In this document: piece after piece, positions 25,335-35,515 of the stretch | Numbering within the stretch: position 1 is the first letter of the stretch | Layout: each line of letters begins with the position of its first letter | Source of the DNA: Inia geoffrensis | Lineage: Eukaryota; Chordata; Mammalia; Artiodactyla; Iniidae | Direction of reading: 5' to 3' | Length of the DNA: 64,000 nt | Assembly: GCA_036417435.1 (NCBI GenBank) | Contig: CM070901.1 | Span: 12,064,001 to 12,128,000 of the forward strand | The notes under the pieces: model-generated | Told to the model about the DNA's origin: nothing | The model's input: only the letters and a program-made list of their open reading frames with translations | Databases searched by the model: none | Made by a program: the position numbers and the translations under genes

Positions 25335-25775
25335 TGTTGAAGAAATAATGACTGGAACACTCCTAATTTAAAATAAAAATAAAAATAAAAATACCTCAAC
25401 CAGGAGATCTAAAAAGTTCATTCAACACTAAGCTGGATAAAACCAAAGAGGATTACACCAAGACACATCAGCGTTAAATGGAAAATACAAGGTTAAAAAG
25501 AAAATCTTGAAAGCAGACATGGAAAAAGATGCAATATATGTAGATAAACAATTATATGAATATTGACTGACTCCCCAGGAAAGCAATAGAGGGGAAGAAA
25601 ACAATGGAATGACATCTATAAAGTGCTGGGAGAAAACATACACACACACACACACACACACATGCACACAGCTGTCCAACTCAAATTCTATAATCAGTGA
25701 AATTATTCTTGAAATAATCTTGAAATAATGAGGATGAAATGAATATTTTTTTGGATAAATGAAATGTGAGAGAAT
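25335..25775 (+). repeat. Old L1/HAL1 ORF1-region remnant
   Basis: Fragments such as 'aagctggataaaaccaaagaggattacaccaagacacatca', 'aaaatcttgaaagcagacatgg' and 'tgctgggagaaaa' follow the order of old L1 or HAL1 sequence around the ORF1 3' half. It is heavily decayed and contains a CA microsatellite. The antisense frame 25428-25790 is not a gene. Confidence 0.55.
25639..25662. repeat. (CA)n microsatellite
   Basis: About twelve CA units, followed by an interrupted unit (catgcacaca). Confidence 0.95.
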
Positions 25776-26882
25776 TAAATACATAGCCACAGTATAATTC
25801 CTTTAGTTCTTATTCTTTCACTATTTTTATTATATATTTTACATTTATACCTAGCATTTCCCCTTGATACAATAGTATAAATTATCCTACAGTCAGTTGC
25901 TGTTATGTGATACTAGTTTTCACACTTATCCACATTTTTTATGTTTTCCTGTGGATCTAAGTTAAATCTGGTTAAACTTCCCTTCATTCAGAAGAACGTC
26001 CCGTAATATGTTTTGTAGTCCGTGTTTGTATGTGATGAATTCTCTTATAAAGTTTAGTATAGCGTGCTTCATATTTAAAATTATAGCAAAAATTTTAGAA
26101 GGGACATACAGATAAACCTGGTACATTAGAAGTCTGAGGTTGTATTGAACATATAAAAAAATCCTTTGAAACTGTGAGACTTAGATGTAATGTGCAAAAC
26201 AAAATAATAGCCTGTGTTGAACTGGAGTGATTTATCTCCCATTCCCCCAGGGCACTGGCCTAAAGCTCCTGATCACAGGTGTTCTTCCAACTGACATTCA
26301 TTGAAAAAGTCACCAAGCTCTATCCCCTAAACTTTCATCTCATCCTTGCTGTATAGAGATTAATATCAGCAAATAAGACACTATTGTAAATTACATGGCA
26401 AAACCAAGTGCCTTGAGACTGTAGCTGCTGCAAAGTAGGTATCAGATCATGAAGTATGTCATGAAACTATTTTCTGCAAATCTGTACTTTTTCCATTTCT
26501 ACACATTTTTATTTCATATCCATTCAAGTAATTAAATATCCATTCAATATATCCAATTAATCAAATCCACTCTAGTAATCAAAGTGATTATCTGGATTTT
26601 TCTAGTTCCTTCGTGGTTTTGCTTTTTGAAGCTTCTTTATTCACAGAAAGATCATTAGGTTATTTTTTATAAACAATTACAACCTTCCAAGGCATGGTCT
26701 TTCTATATATCAAATGTAATTGCCTTATTCTTTGAATCATAGATTAGTCCTTGGCTCTTATTTACTATTTGTGTGATATTTATTAAATATTAATATTATT
26801 ACTAATAATGAATAGAGATGAAATAAAAAATGAATGGACATACTGCCCTTTCTGTTTTGAAGTTTAAAGTGTGCAGTTCAAG
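25776..26882. other. Non-coding DNA, possibly old L1-derived in part
   Basis: 'cccttcattcagaagaacgtcccgtaatatgttttgtag' (25979-26017) resembles reversed old L1 sequence. The remainder is not assignable and holds no gene. Confidence 0.4.
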
Positions 26883-27115
26883 AAGTGGTTCAGAGGAAAC
26901 TTACACAAGCCTCTTAGATAGCCTCATCCACCAGAGGGAAGACAGTAGAAACAAGAACTACAATATGCAGCCTGTGGAACAAAAACCACATTCACAGAAA
27001 GATAGACAAGATGAAAAGGTAGAGGGCTATGTACCAGATGAAGGAACAAGATGAAAGCCCAGAAAAACAACTAAATGAAGTGTAGATAGGCAACTTTCCC
27101 GAAAAAGAATTCAGA

Positions 27116-27913
27116 ATGATGGTAAGGATGATAAAGGACCTCGGGAAAAGAATGGAGGCAAAGATTGAGAAGATGCAAGAAACAATTAACCAAGACGTAG
27201 AAGAATTAAAGAACAAGCAAACAGAGATGAACAGTACAATAACTGAAATGAAAACTACACTAGAAGGAATCAACAGCAGAATAACTGAGGCAGAAGAAGG
27301 GATAAGTTACCTGGAAGACAGAATGGTGGAATGCACTGCTGTGGAACAGAATGAAGAAAAAAGAATGAAAAGAAATGAAGACAGCCTAAGAGACCTCTGG
27401 GACAACATTAAATGCAACAACATTCACATTATAGGGGTCCCAGAGGGAGAAGAGAGAGAGAAAGGACCCGAGAAAATATGTGAAGAGATTATAGTCAAAA
27501 ACTTCCCTAACATGGGAAAGGAAATAGCCATCCAAGTCCAGGAATCATAGTGAGTACAATACAGAAAAAACTCAAGGAGAAACATGCTGAGACACATAGC
27601 AATCAAATTGTTAAAAATTAAAGACAAATAAAAATTATGGAAAGCAGCAAGGGAAAAGCAACAAATAACGTACAAGGGAACTCCCATAAGGTTAACAGCT
27701 GATTTCTCAGCAGAAACTCTACTAGCCAGAAGGGAGTGGCATGATATACTTAAAGAGATGACGGGGAAGAACGTAAGACCAAGATTACTCTACCCAGAAA
27801 GGATCTCATTCAGATTCGATGGAGAAATCAAAAGCTTTACAGACAAGCAAAAGGTAAGAGAATTCAGCACCACCAAACCAGCTCTACAACAAATGCTAAC
27901 GGAAATTCTCTAA
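27116..27913 (+). pseudogene. L1 ORF1 (RNA-binding chaperone protein), broken
   Basis: ORF1p normally trimerises through a coiled coil and coats L1 RNA. The first open part, 144 residues to 27547, shows a long heptad-rich helix (about residues 5-80, e.g. MEAKIEKMQETINQDVEEL) and then the start of the RRM-like domain (NIHIIGVPEGEERE, KNFPNM). Adjacent in-frame stops TAG TGA at 27548-27553 and TAA at 27629-27631 interrupt it. The same frame then carries the C-terminal domain signature (IRLTADFSAETLLARREW from 27686; FDGEIKSFTDKQ) and ends at TAA 27911-27913. No frameshift was needed, so the damage in this stretch is by stop-creating changes. The true start may lie a little upstream. Confidence 0.88.
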
Positions 27914-27935
27914 GTGGGAAACACCAGAGAAGAAA

Positions 27936-28420
27936 ATGACCTACAAAAACAAACCCAAAACAATTAAGAAAATGGTCATAGGAACATACATATTGATAAC
28001 TACCTTAAATGTGAATGGATTAAATGCTCCAACCAACAGACCCAGGCTTGCTGAATGGATACAAAAACAAGACCCATATATATGCTGTCTACAGGAGACC
28101 CACTTCAGACCTAGGGACACATACAGACTGAATGTGAGGGGATGGAAAAAGATATTCCATGCAAATGGAAAATCGAAAGAAAGCTGGAGTAGCAATACTC
28201 ATATCAGGTAAAATAGACTTTAAAATAAAAAATGCTACAAGAGACAAGGAAGGACACTACATAATGATCAAGGGATCAATCCAAGAAGAAGATATAACAA
28301 TTATAAATATATTGCACCCAACATAGGAGCACCTCAACACAGAAGGCAATTGCTAACAGCTATAAAAGAGGAAATTGACAGTAACACAATAATAGTGGGG
28401 GACTTTAACACCTCACTTAC
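27936..28420 (+). pseudogene. L1 ORF2 endonuclease domain, truncated and frameshifted
   Basis: ORF2p nicks target DNA and reverse-transcribes L1 RNA. Starting at ATG 27936 the APE-type endonuclease N-terminus is clear: LNVNGLN, then LQETHF (the catalytic Glu), then GWKKIFHANGK. A 1-nt shift near 28170-28180 moves the domain to another frame, where 'aggacactacataatgatcaaggg' is its next landmark. Later the GDFNTSLT motif is visible (28398-28421), in the frame starting 28350. The remaining endonuclease C-terminus, including the usual final catalytic histidine region, is deleted. Confidence 0.87.
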
Positions 28421-29427
28421 AATTGCAACAAAAAGAATAAAATACCTAGAAATAAACCTACCCAGGGAGACAAAAAACCTGTATGCAGAAAACTATAAGA
28501 CACTGATGAAAGAAATTAAAGATGATACCAACAGATGGAGAGATATACCATGATCTTGGATTGGAAGAATCAATATTGTGAAAATGAATATACTACCCAA
28601 AGCAACCTACAGATTCAATGCAATCCCTATCAAATTACCAATGGCATTTTTTACAGAACTAGAGCAAAAAATCTTAAAATTTGTATGGAGACACAAAAGA
28701 CCTCGAATAACCAAAGCAGCCTTGAGGGAAAAAAACAGAGCGGGAGGAATCAGACTCCCTGCCTTCAGACTATACTACAAAGCTTCTGTAACCAAAGCTT
28801 CTGTACTGGCACAAAAACAGAAACATAGATCAATGGAACAAGATAGAAAGCACAGAGATAAACCCACACACCTATGGTCAACTAATCTATGACAAAGGAG
28901 GCACGGGTATACAATGGAGAAAAGACAGTCTCTTCAATAAGTGTTGCTGGGAAAACTGGACAGCTACATGTAAAAGAATGAAATTAGAACACTCCCTAAC
29001 ACCATACACAAAAATAAACTCAAAATGGATTCGAGACCTAAATGTAAGTCCGGACACTATAAAACTCTTAGAGGAAAACATAGGAAGAACACTCTTTGAC
29101 ATAAATCACAGCAAGATCTTTTTTGATCTACATCCTAGAATAATGGAAGTAAAAATAAAAATAAACCAATGTGACCTAATGAAACTTCAAAGCTTTTGCA
29201 CAGCAAAGGAAACCATAAACAAGACGAACAGACAACCCGCAGAGTGGGAGAAAATATTTGCAAACCAATCAACGGACAAAGGATTAATCTCCAAAATATA
29301 CAAACAGCTCATGCAGCTCAATATTAAAGAAACAAAAAACCCAATCCAAAAATGGGTAGAAGACCTAAATAGACATTTCTCCAAAGAAGACATACAGATG
29401 GCCAAGAAGCACATGAAAAGCTGTTCA
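28421..29427 (+). pseudogene. L1 ORF2 C-terminal region, joined to endonuclease stub
   Basis: Directly after the endonuclease GDFN motif the same frame continues as [18 protein letters not shown], which in intact L1 lies far downstream of the reverse transcriptase active site. Roughly 2 kb, including the catalytic FADD-type box, is therefore missing. A TGA at 28551-28553 interrupts the frame, which resumes to 28892 ([28 protein letters not shown]). A frameshift then leads to 28978-29427 ([54 protein letters not shown]). Confidence 0.87.
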
Positions 29428-29659
29428 GGGCTTCCCTGGTCACGCAGTGGTTGAGAGTCCACCTGCTGACGCAGGGGACATGGGTTCGCGTCCTGGTCCG
29501 GGTAGATCCCACATGCCATGGAGCGGCTGGGCCCATGAGCCATGGCCACTGAGCCTGCGTGTCCAGAGCCTGTGCTCCGCAACGGGGGAGGCCACAACAG
29601 TGAGAGGCCCGTGTACCACAAAAAAACAACAAAAAACAAAATAACAACAAAAAAAAAAT
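29428..29659 (+). repeat. CHR-type SINE nested in L1 ORF2
   Basis: A ~200-bp form copy, with tail (CAAAAAA)n-like at 29620-29658. L1 reads 'acatgaaaagctgttca' before and resumes at 'ctgctcagcatcattaac', giving the approximate duplication ctgttcag/ctgctcag (29421-29428 and 29660-29667). Confidence 0.94.
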
Positions 29660-29950
29660 CTGCTCAGCATCATTAACTATTAGAGAACTGCAAATCAAAA
29701 CTACAATGAGGTATTACCTCACACCTGTTAGAATGTGCATCATCAGAAAATCTACAAACAACAAATGCTGGAGAGGGTGGGGAGAAAAGGGAACTCTCTT
29801 GCACTGTGGGTGAGAATGTAAATTGATACAGCCACTATGGAGAACAGTATGGAGGTTCCTTAAATAACTAAAAATAGAATTACCATATGATCCAGCAATC
29901 CCACCACTGGGCATATACCCAGAGAAAACCATAATTCAAAAAGCCACTTC
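29660..29950 (+). pseudogene. L1 ORF2 C-terminal end, continued
   Basis: Landmarks 'agagaactgcaaatcaaaactacaatgagg', 'aacaaatgctggagagggtgggg' and 'gatccagcaatcccaccactgggcatataccc' are the distal ORF2 of L1. It is interrupted again by a SINE at 29951. Confidence 0.88.
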
Positions 29951-30163
29951 GGGCTTCCCTGCTGACGCAGTGGTTGAGAGTCCGCCTGCCGATGCAGGGG
30001 ACACGGGTTCATGCCCCGGTCCGGGAAGATCCCACATGCCGCGGAGCGGCTGGGCCCCTGAGCCATGGCCTCTGAGCCTGCGTGTCCAGAGCCTGTGCTC
30101 CACAACGGGAGAGGCCACAACAGTGAGAGGCCCATGTACCGCAAAAAAAAAAAAAAAAAAAAA
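29951..30163 (+). repeat. CHR-type SINE nested in L1, second copy
   Basis: Full copy ending in a long A-run. A perfect 10-bp duplication, aaaaagccac, lies at 29938-29947 and 30164-30173. The three bases ttc between the left duplication and the head are unexplained. Confidence 0.95.
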
Positions 30164-30173
30164 AAAAAGCCAC

Positions 30174-30675
30174 ATGTACCCCAATGTTCATTGTAGCACT
30201 ATTTATAATAGCCAGGTCATGGAAGCAACCTAAATGCCCATTGACAGATGAATGGATAAAGAAGAAGTGGTACATATAGGCAATGGAATATTACTCAGCC
30301 ATAAAAAGGAATGAAATTGGGTCATTTGTTGAGATGTGGATGGAGCTAGAGACTGTCATACACAGTGAAGTAAGTCAGAAAGAGAAAAAGAAATATCGTA
30401 TATTAACGCATGTATGTGGAACCTAGAAAAATGGTACAGATGAACCGGTTTGCACAGCAGAAGTCAAGACACAGATGTAGAGATCAAACGTTTGGACACA
30501 AAGGGGGAAAGCCACGGTGGGGTTGGGTTGGTGGTGTGATTAACTGGGCGATTTGGATATACATGCATACACTGATGTGTATAAAATTGATGACTAATAA
30601 GAACCTGCTGTATAAAAAAATAAATAAAATAAAATTCATAAATTAAAAAAAAAGAAAACTTCAGGATTAAAAAAA
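30174..30675 (+). repeat. L1 distal ORF2 and 3' UTR with A-rich tail
   Basis: 'attactcagccataaaaaggaatgaaattgggtc' is the end of ORF2. The 3' UTR 'gactaataagaacctgctgtat' is followed by AATAAA-type sequence and an A-rich tail broken by 'gaaaacttcaggatt'. Confidence 0.9.
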
Positions 30676-30685
30676 AAGTGGTTCA

Positions 30686-31785
30686 CGCATCATACATAAT
30701 TTTATCTTAATAGATTTCCCACTCTTAAAAAATTCCATGTAAGAATTTGAATACACATTAATAACATAAGGATTTATTCTAATTTTTACCATTAGTAGTT
30801 ATTTCTGAAATGTTATTTCATTCCAGAAAATATTGAGTGTTATTAGTATATATGGAATAAGTCACATTTTGAATGTATAATACAAAAATACTTGAAAGTT
30901 TAAATAAACTTACTGCAAATTTCCAGAAAGCTTATAAACTTAAAAAAACAAATTTAAGCCAATTGTGAATCTTTTCTATGTCAAAAAGTTCCTACTTCTT
31001 AGTTTTCTGTGATATTTAACATTAAATATTAACATATTTAAAATTAAATAAACATACTTTAAACATATTTTAAAAAGTAGGGGACAGTGGTTTCAAAGAT
31101 GTTAAGTGAAAGCTTCAATTACTGTTTAGGAAGAGATTCTAAAGAAATATCATTGTCACTGGCAGGCATAATTAGCCTTATCATCATTATCCTGAAAACT
31201 GCTGCTCTTGGAATTTGTTGTGAATCATCTAAAAACGATAACCAAAGAAACTGTGCACCCATAAAGAGATACTTTCACTAATAGCAACTATTAAAAAAGC
31301 ATTGCTGGAACAGACTTGTCATTGTGAACCATCAACATACAGGAGTATTATCAAAAGCATGAGAAAACATTGAGCTAATAGACTATACCACTCTCACCTT
31401 CTCCCACCATAGTCGGAAGAGTCAATATCTATTTTTGAATTCCTGAAGATAGGGATCAGAACGTTGCTTCTTTCATTAAAATTCATACTAGGCATGTTGA
31501 TTCCACAGCTGTCTGCAGATTTCTAGTAAAGCTATATGTTTGTATGTGTGTGTGTTTATATATATATGAATATATATACACACATATATATTCAAATAGC
31601 TAGGAAGAGAAATATAGATGTTGTAGGTACAGATATAGAGCTAATGATTTAATGGAGTAATAATTAAAATTAAATATTCAGAAATAGACAGAGAGACAGA
31701 GAGATGAGATTTCCCTTTAATTCTGAAATTGAGACCTGAGCCTAAATTAATGAAAAAGCACTATATTTCCCACCTTTTAAGTTAT
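30686..31785. other. AT-rich non-coding DNA
   Basis: No gene. A TA/TG/CA simple repeat lies at 31541-31592. Confidence 0.5.
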
Positions 31786-32570
31786 AATATCGATTTTTAG
31801 CAGTCAAGGCCTGCCCCTTCCCTACAGATTTCACTCTGAACTGTACATTTGCCCAAATTACCATGACCACCCTTCTCATCAACAGTCAGAGGAGAGGGAA
31901 GAAAGTATATTGATTTGTGGAATTGACCCACAAATCACGTTATTTCCTCCTCTTTGTAAAGGAGGGATTCTTCTTCCCAAAGCCAACCGATAGAGATTCC
32001 AGAAGATTCTCTCTAAAAGAGGAAAGGCTAGTCCCCTGAGTGGATGTGTGTCTGCACAGTGGCCACACTCTCCAGCACCTACACCAACCTGTGCAGAGGA
32101 AAAGGTGTGAGAGACTTTGCTGCAGTCAAACCCCATACCTTTCCACAATTTGAGTCTCTCATGGTGTGATGGCTCACCGAGGCAGGTAGCTGGGCTTGAG
32201 CCACCTTGTTGTTGCTTCCAGAAGAGGCACTCACAAGTGAAGAATAGCTCTTTGTATGTGAGGTGCACCTCATTTGGTGAGAGCTGGAGAAGAAAGAGAA
32301 GAGGAACATTAAGTCTAGATAAAGCTCCATTTACTGTATCAGGGAACATCAGGAGAGGATGGCACCCCAGACTTCACGAGAACCTACTCAGTACCCCGTT
32401 GCAGAAGCCAGCTATGAGGCTGGTGAGGGCTCCTTGGTAACGCTCCCTCAGACAAGACAACTGGTCACCACAGACCCCTAAATGAGATCCACCTTCTCTA
32501 ACTCTTTCCTGCCCCAACACCAGAGCTGAAACGCACGGAAAAACTTTCCTCCTCCACTTCAAGCCTATTA
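31786..32570. other. Unassigned GC-richer block with longest non-repeat ORF
   Basis: This 0.8-kb block is visibly richer in G and C than its flanks. It holds a 156-residue minus-strand open frame (31879-32349), overlapped by others of 83 and 107 residues in other frames. I recognise no domain, signal peptide or repeat family. Three overlapping frames of similar quality argue for low stop density through base composition rather than for one real gene. Alternatives are an unrecognised LTR, a non-coding exon or a conserved element. Confidence 0.35.
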
Positions 32571-33000
32571 AAATATAAGCAAATGAACTAAACTATGAGT
32601 AGAATTTCAGTGACGTTTTAAGACAAATCAAACTGAAACTTTGATTATGAAATAAGACTATTCTATGAAAATTAACTGTAAACTTATGAAACAAGGCCCA
32701 TTTTGTTATTAGACATGCCACTGAGTGATAAAAAGAGAAGAGTCTACATAGCACAATCAGGAGATGAAATTAGAAAAATAAAACAGATCCATATTTATGC
32801 CCTCATGTTTAGAGATTCCCCAGGTTAATACTAATTTTTGTGATCTCCAGTATATTTTTACCATGAACTTATGGTATAATTTTAGTTGTATTTATTTTTA
32901 CAAAAGTAAATAACACTTAGCTATGTTTCAATATTTTTATCTTAGTCTTTTGTTAGGATTTATTTGTTAGTAAATAACCAACTTAAAATAAAAGGAGAGG
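32571..33000. other. Non-coding DNA, nothing recognised
   Basis: AT-rich; no feature supported. Confidence 0.5.
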
Positions 33001-33117
33001 GAATTCCCTGGTGGTCCAGAGGTTAGGATTTGGCACTTTCACTGCTATAGCTCAGGTTCAAACCCTGGTCGGGGAACTAAGATCCAGCAAGCTGTAGCCA
33101 AAAATAAATAAATAAAT
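33001..33117 (+). repeat. CHR-type SINE, short old form
   Basis: 'ggaattccctggtggtccagaggttagga' head, 'ggttcaaaccctggtcggggaactaagatcc' B-box region, and an aaataaataaata tail. It is only ~117 bp, like the copies at 2230 and 37669. Confidence 0.93.
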
Positions 33118-34179
33118 GGAGAACTTCAACTAAATGAATCATTTTTCTCTAGGAATTATTTCACACTGAATACAATCATTTTTTAATTAATCTGTTTGTA
33201 ACTCTATAATCTAGTACTTAGGAATGCTTTCAATTGGCACAAGTGTAATCTGAATTAAAAAGATAATTACATAAGATGTTTATTTTCCCTGTGTAATGGT
33301 GGACACCAGTAATGTTTTTCTGTTTCAAACATTTTCATACCAATAACATTTCTCTAGGACTCTCAATTAACTTACTGGTATTTCCTTCTAAAATACAGAA
33401 CTATAAAAGCCACTTGGTTCAAGGATATAGTAATAAATATTTAACCAAAATGAAGTACCAATTACATTCAAAGGGCCCTTCAAATTATTATTTTCAAAGG
33501 TAAATTGCTCGGGAAACTTGAATATTTCACAATAATTATTTTCCTCAATTTCTAAAAATTAAATACAAATTAAAATTTTGAATAATTTTTAAGCATAAAA
33601 AGCTCAGTCAATCGTGTATCTGTCTTTAAAAAGGAAAAACAATGGCGTTACTCTGTTACAATAACAAAGAAATCTATTTATGCTTAGTAGAATTTAAAAA
33701 ATTATCTATCCATGCATGAATATATATATATAGATATATATAGAGATATATATAGATATCTAGATATATCTAGATATATATATCTGCCTGACTGTCTGCC
33801 TGTCTGTTCATTTGTATAATCTATCTGGGGTCTGCGTTTTCACTTATGATGCTGTGATCCAAACAAAGAAAAGAAATCCCTGTATTTACATGTTATCCAC
33901 TCTCATTATAGAACTTTATTTGGTTAGCCTCCTAAGCCATTCTTTTGTCTATCTGATTTTAAGGTCAGGTCTTATGAACAAGAAGCTATTAATAAGTTTA
34001 TATTAAAATCAATCCTTGTTTAAGCATTTTAACAGCTTAATCTCTCTGTTTTGCTCGATCTCTCTTTCTGTCTCTCTTTCCAGAAAAATGATGATCCTGT
34101 ATTTACAATTGTGAAACTGTAGATTACCATAAAACAACTAAATATATTGAATTGTTAATATGTCTCAACAACTATACTA
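33118..34179. other. AT-rich non-coding DNA with cryptic satellite
   Basis: Holds the TA/GATA-like repeat listed separately. No gene or other repeat supported. Confidence 0.5.
33719..33814. repeat. TA/GATA-type cryptic satellite with CTGYCTG tract
   Basis: Imperfect 'tatatatagata', 'agatatctagatatatctagatata' units are followed by 'ctgcctgactgtctgcctgtctgt'. Both parts are low-complexity and locally self-complementary. Confidence 0.85.
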
Positions 34180-34400
34180 GGCACATTGTATAAAAAATTA
34201 TTTAATCTAAACATGTACAGTTACTATTATAATCCCAATTTAAAGGTAAGGAAAATAAGATACTGAGTATTTAAGAAATATACATAATTTACATAGGTAG
34301 GAAGCAGCAAAACCTAGATTTAAACCCACATTTTCTCTCTGAAGAGCTTAAACTCCTGACTTTTATGCTATACTTCTTTAAGTTACTTAAAGTATCTGAG
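34180..34400 (+). repeat. Ancient mammalian interspersed repeat
   Basis: Parallels 7290-7485: 'atcccaatttaaaggtaaggaaaataagatac' then 'gcagcaaaacctagatttaaacccaca'. Highly diverged; family name uncertain. Confidence 0.5.
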
Positions 34401-35515
34401 TCTCAATTTTCTCAGAAAGTACCCAAGTCCTTTTTTCATTCATTGAGTTAGTCATTTAAATAGTGTTTACTATGCGTTAGACTACATTGGATGCAGGCAC
34501 AAGTATTAACCAGAAACAAAACAGACTATGTTTCTGCCCATAAGGATGTTACTTTCTGGTTAGTTTGTTATGGTATCACTTCCAAATCTCTGATTCTTTA
34601 CTTAGCTATGTCTAATTGCTGTTAAACTAATCTATTGAGGTTTTTTTTTTTCTTTTCTTTATATTTTTGTCTGTGACTTTATCTGTGGCTTTACTTAATC
34701 TAATCTGTCATTTTTTATAGTTATTACTTTCTTGTTGAAGTTTCCAAGCTTACTCCATCTCCTCAAACATAGTAAATATAGTTACTTTGATGTCTTTTTA
34801 AAATTTTTAAGTTTTATGTCTGTTGATTCCCTCTATAGTGTCCCTTCATTTATCCATATATCTTTGAATGTATTTGCAAAATATGATACGTGAGCAACTG
34901 TTTTTGGCAGTAGTATCTGGAGGCTTAAATGATGTTTTCTTCCTCAAATGATGATTATTTGCTTTGCCCAGGAGGATAAGGGCAATGAAATCCTGAGTTA
35001 CTTTAATACAAACTGAATGTGAGATTTTCTGGGCTACTTAAGTGGATAGAAGCCAGAAGTGGATAGAAGCACGTGGTACTTGGTTTAATTCTGATAATTT
35101 TTACTACTTTAGTATACCAGCAAGCTTTAGTGTCCTGGTCCAAACTAGTTCCTCACACTGTGGGTCCTCATCTCCAAATGTGGCTTCATTAGTCTTTCAG
35201 GACCAGCAAGACTGTACCGCCACCAGCTAGTAACCCCCATCCTGAATAAGAAATGCTCCCGGGCATTTGCAGTCCCTGCCTCTCAATTCCTTTTCTCTCC
35301 TAGATCAGAGCCTGCCAACTTCTGACTGGATTTTTCACTTCCATGTGAAAGCGAGTTTGAGTTATTCTAAAATATGTACTCTGCCATTATCAGAAACATA
35401 AGACGGGCCCTTATTCACCACAAAAAAATGCTATTTGAAATTTCATCTCATTTCTTTTGCCTTTGACCTCTGTTATGAAATTGTCAAATTGATGCTTTTT
35501 AAGTGGAACACAGAG
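34401..35515. other. Non-coding DNA, possible old repeat pieces
   Basis: 34437-34560 ('gtgtttactatgcgttagactacattggatgcaggcacaag') resembles an old dispersed repeat also hinted at near 63055. The rest is unassigned. Confidence 0.4.

Larger units (their letters stand above)
26893..30675 (+). mobile_element. L1 (LINE-1) insertion with target-site duplication, internally deleted
   Basis: A non-LTR retrotransposon bounded by aagtggttca at 26883-26892 and 30676-30685. The order is 5' UTR end ('gcctcttagatagcctcatccaccagagg'), ORF1, a short inter-ORF spacer, the ORF2 endonuclease start, a large internal deletion, the ORF2 C-terminal region, 3' UTR and an A-rich tail. It is ~3.8 kb against ~6-7 kb for a full L1, and ~430 bp of that length is two nested CHR SINEs. 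It begins close to the end of the 5' UTR. It is dead: ORF1 has in-frame stops, and ORF2 has lost its reverse transcriptase core and carries further frameshifts and stops. Confidence 0.93.

Noticed and set aside
29951..30040. tRNA-like sequence with A and B boxes at SINE heads
   Set aside because: These are the tRNA-derived promoters of SINEs. No complete cloverleaf with proper acceptor pairing is present, so no tRNA gene is called.
31879..32349. 156-residue minus-strand ORF as a host gene
   Set aside because: No recognisable domain, competing frames overlap it, and no exon or promoter context is visible. Kept only as a finding.
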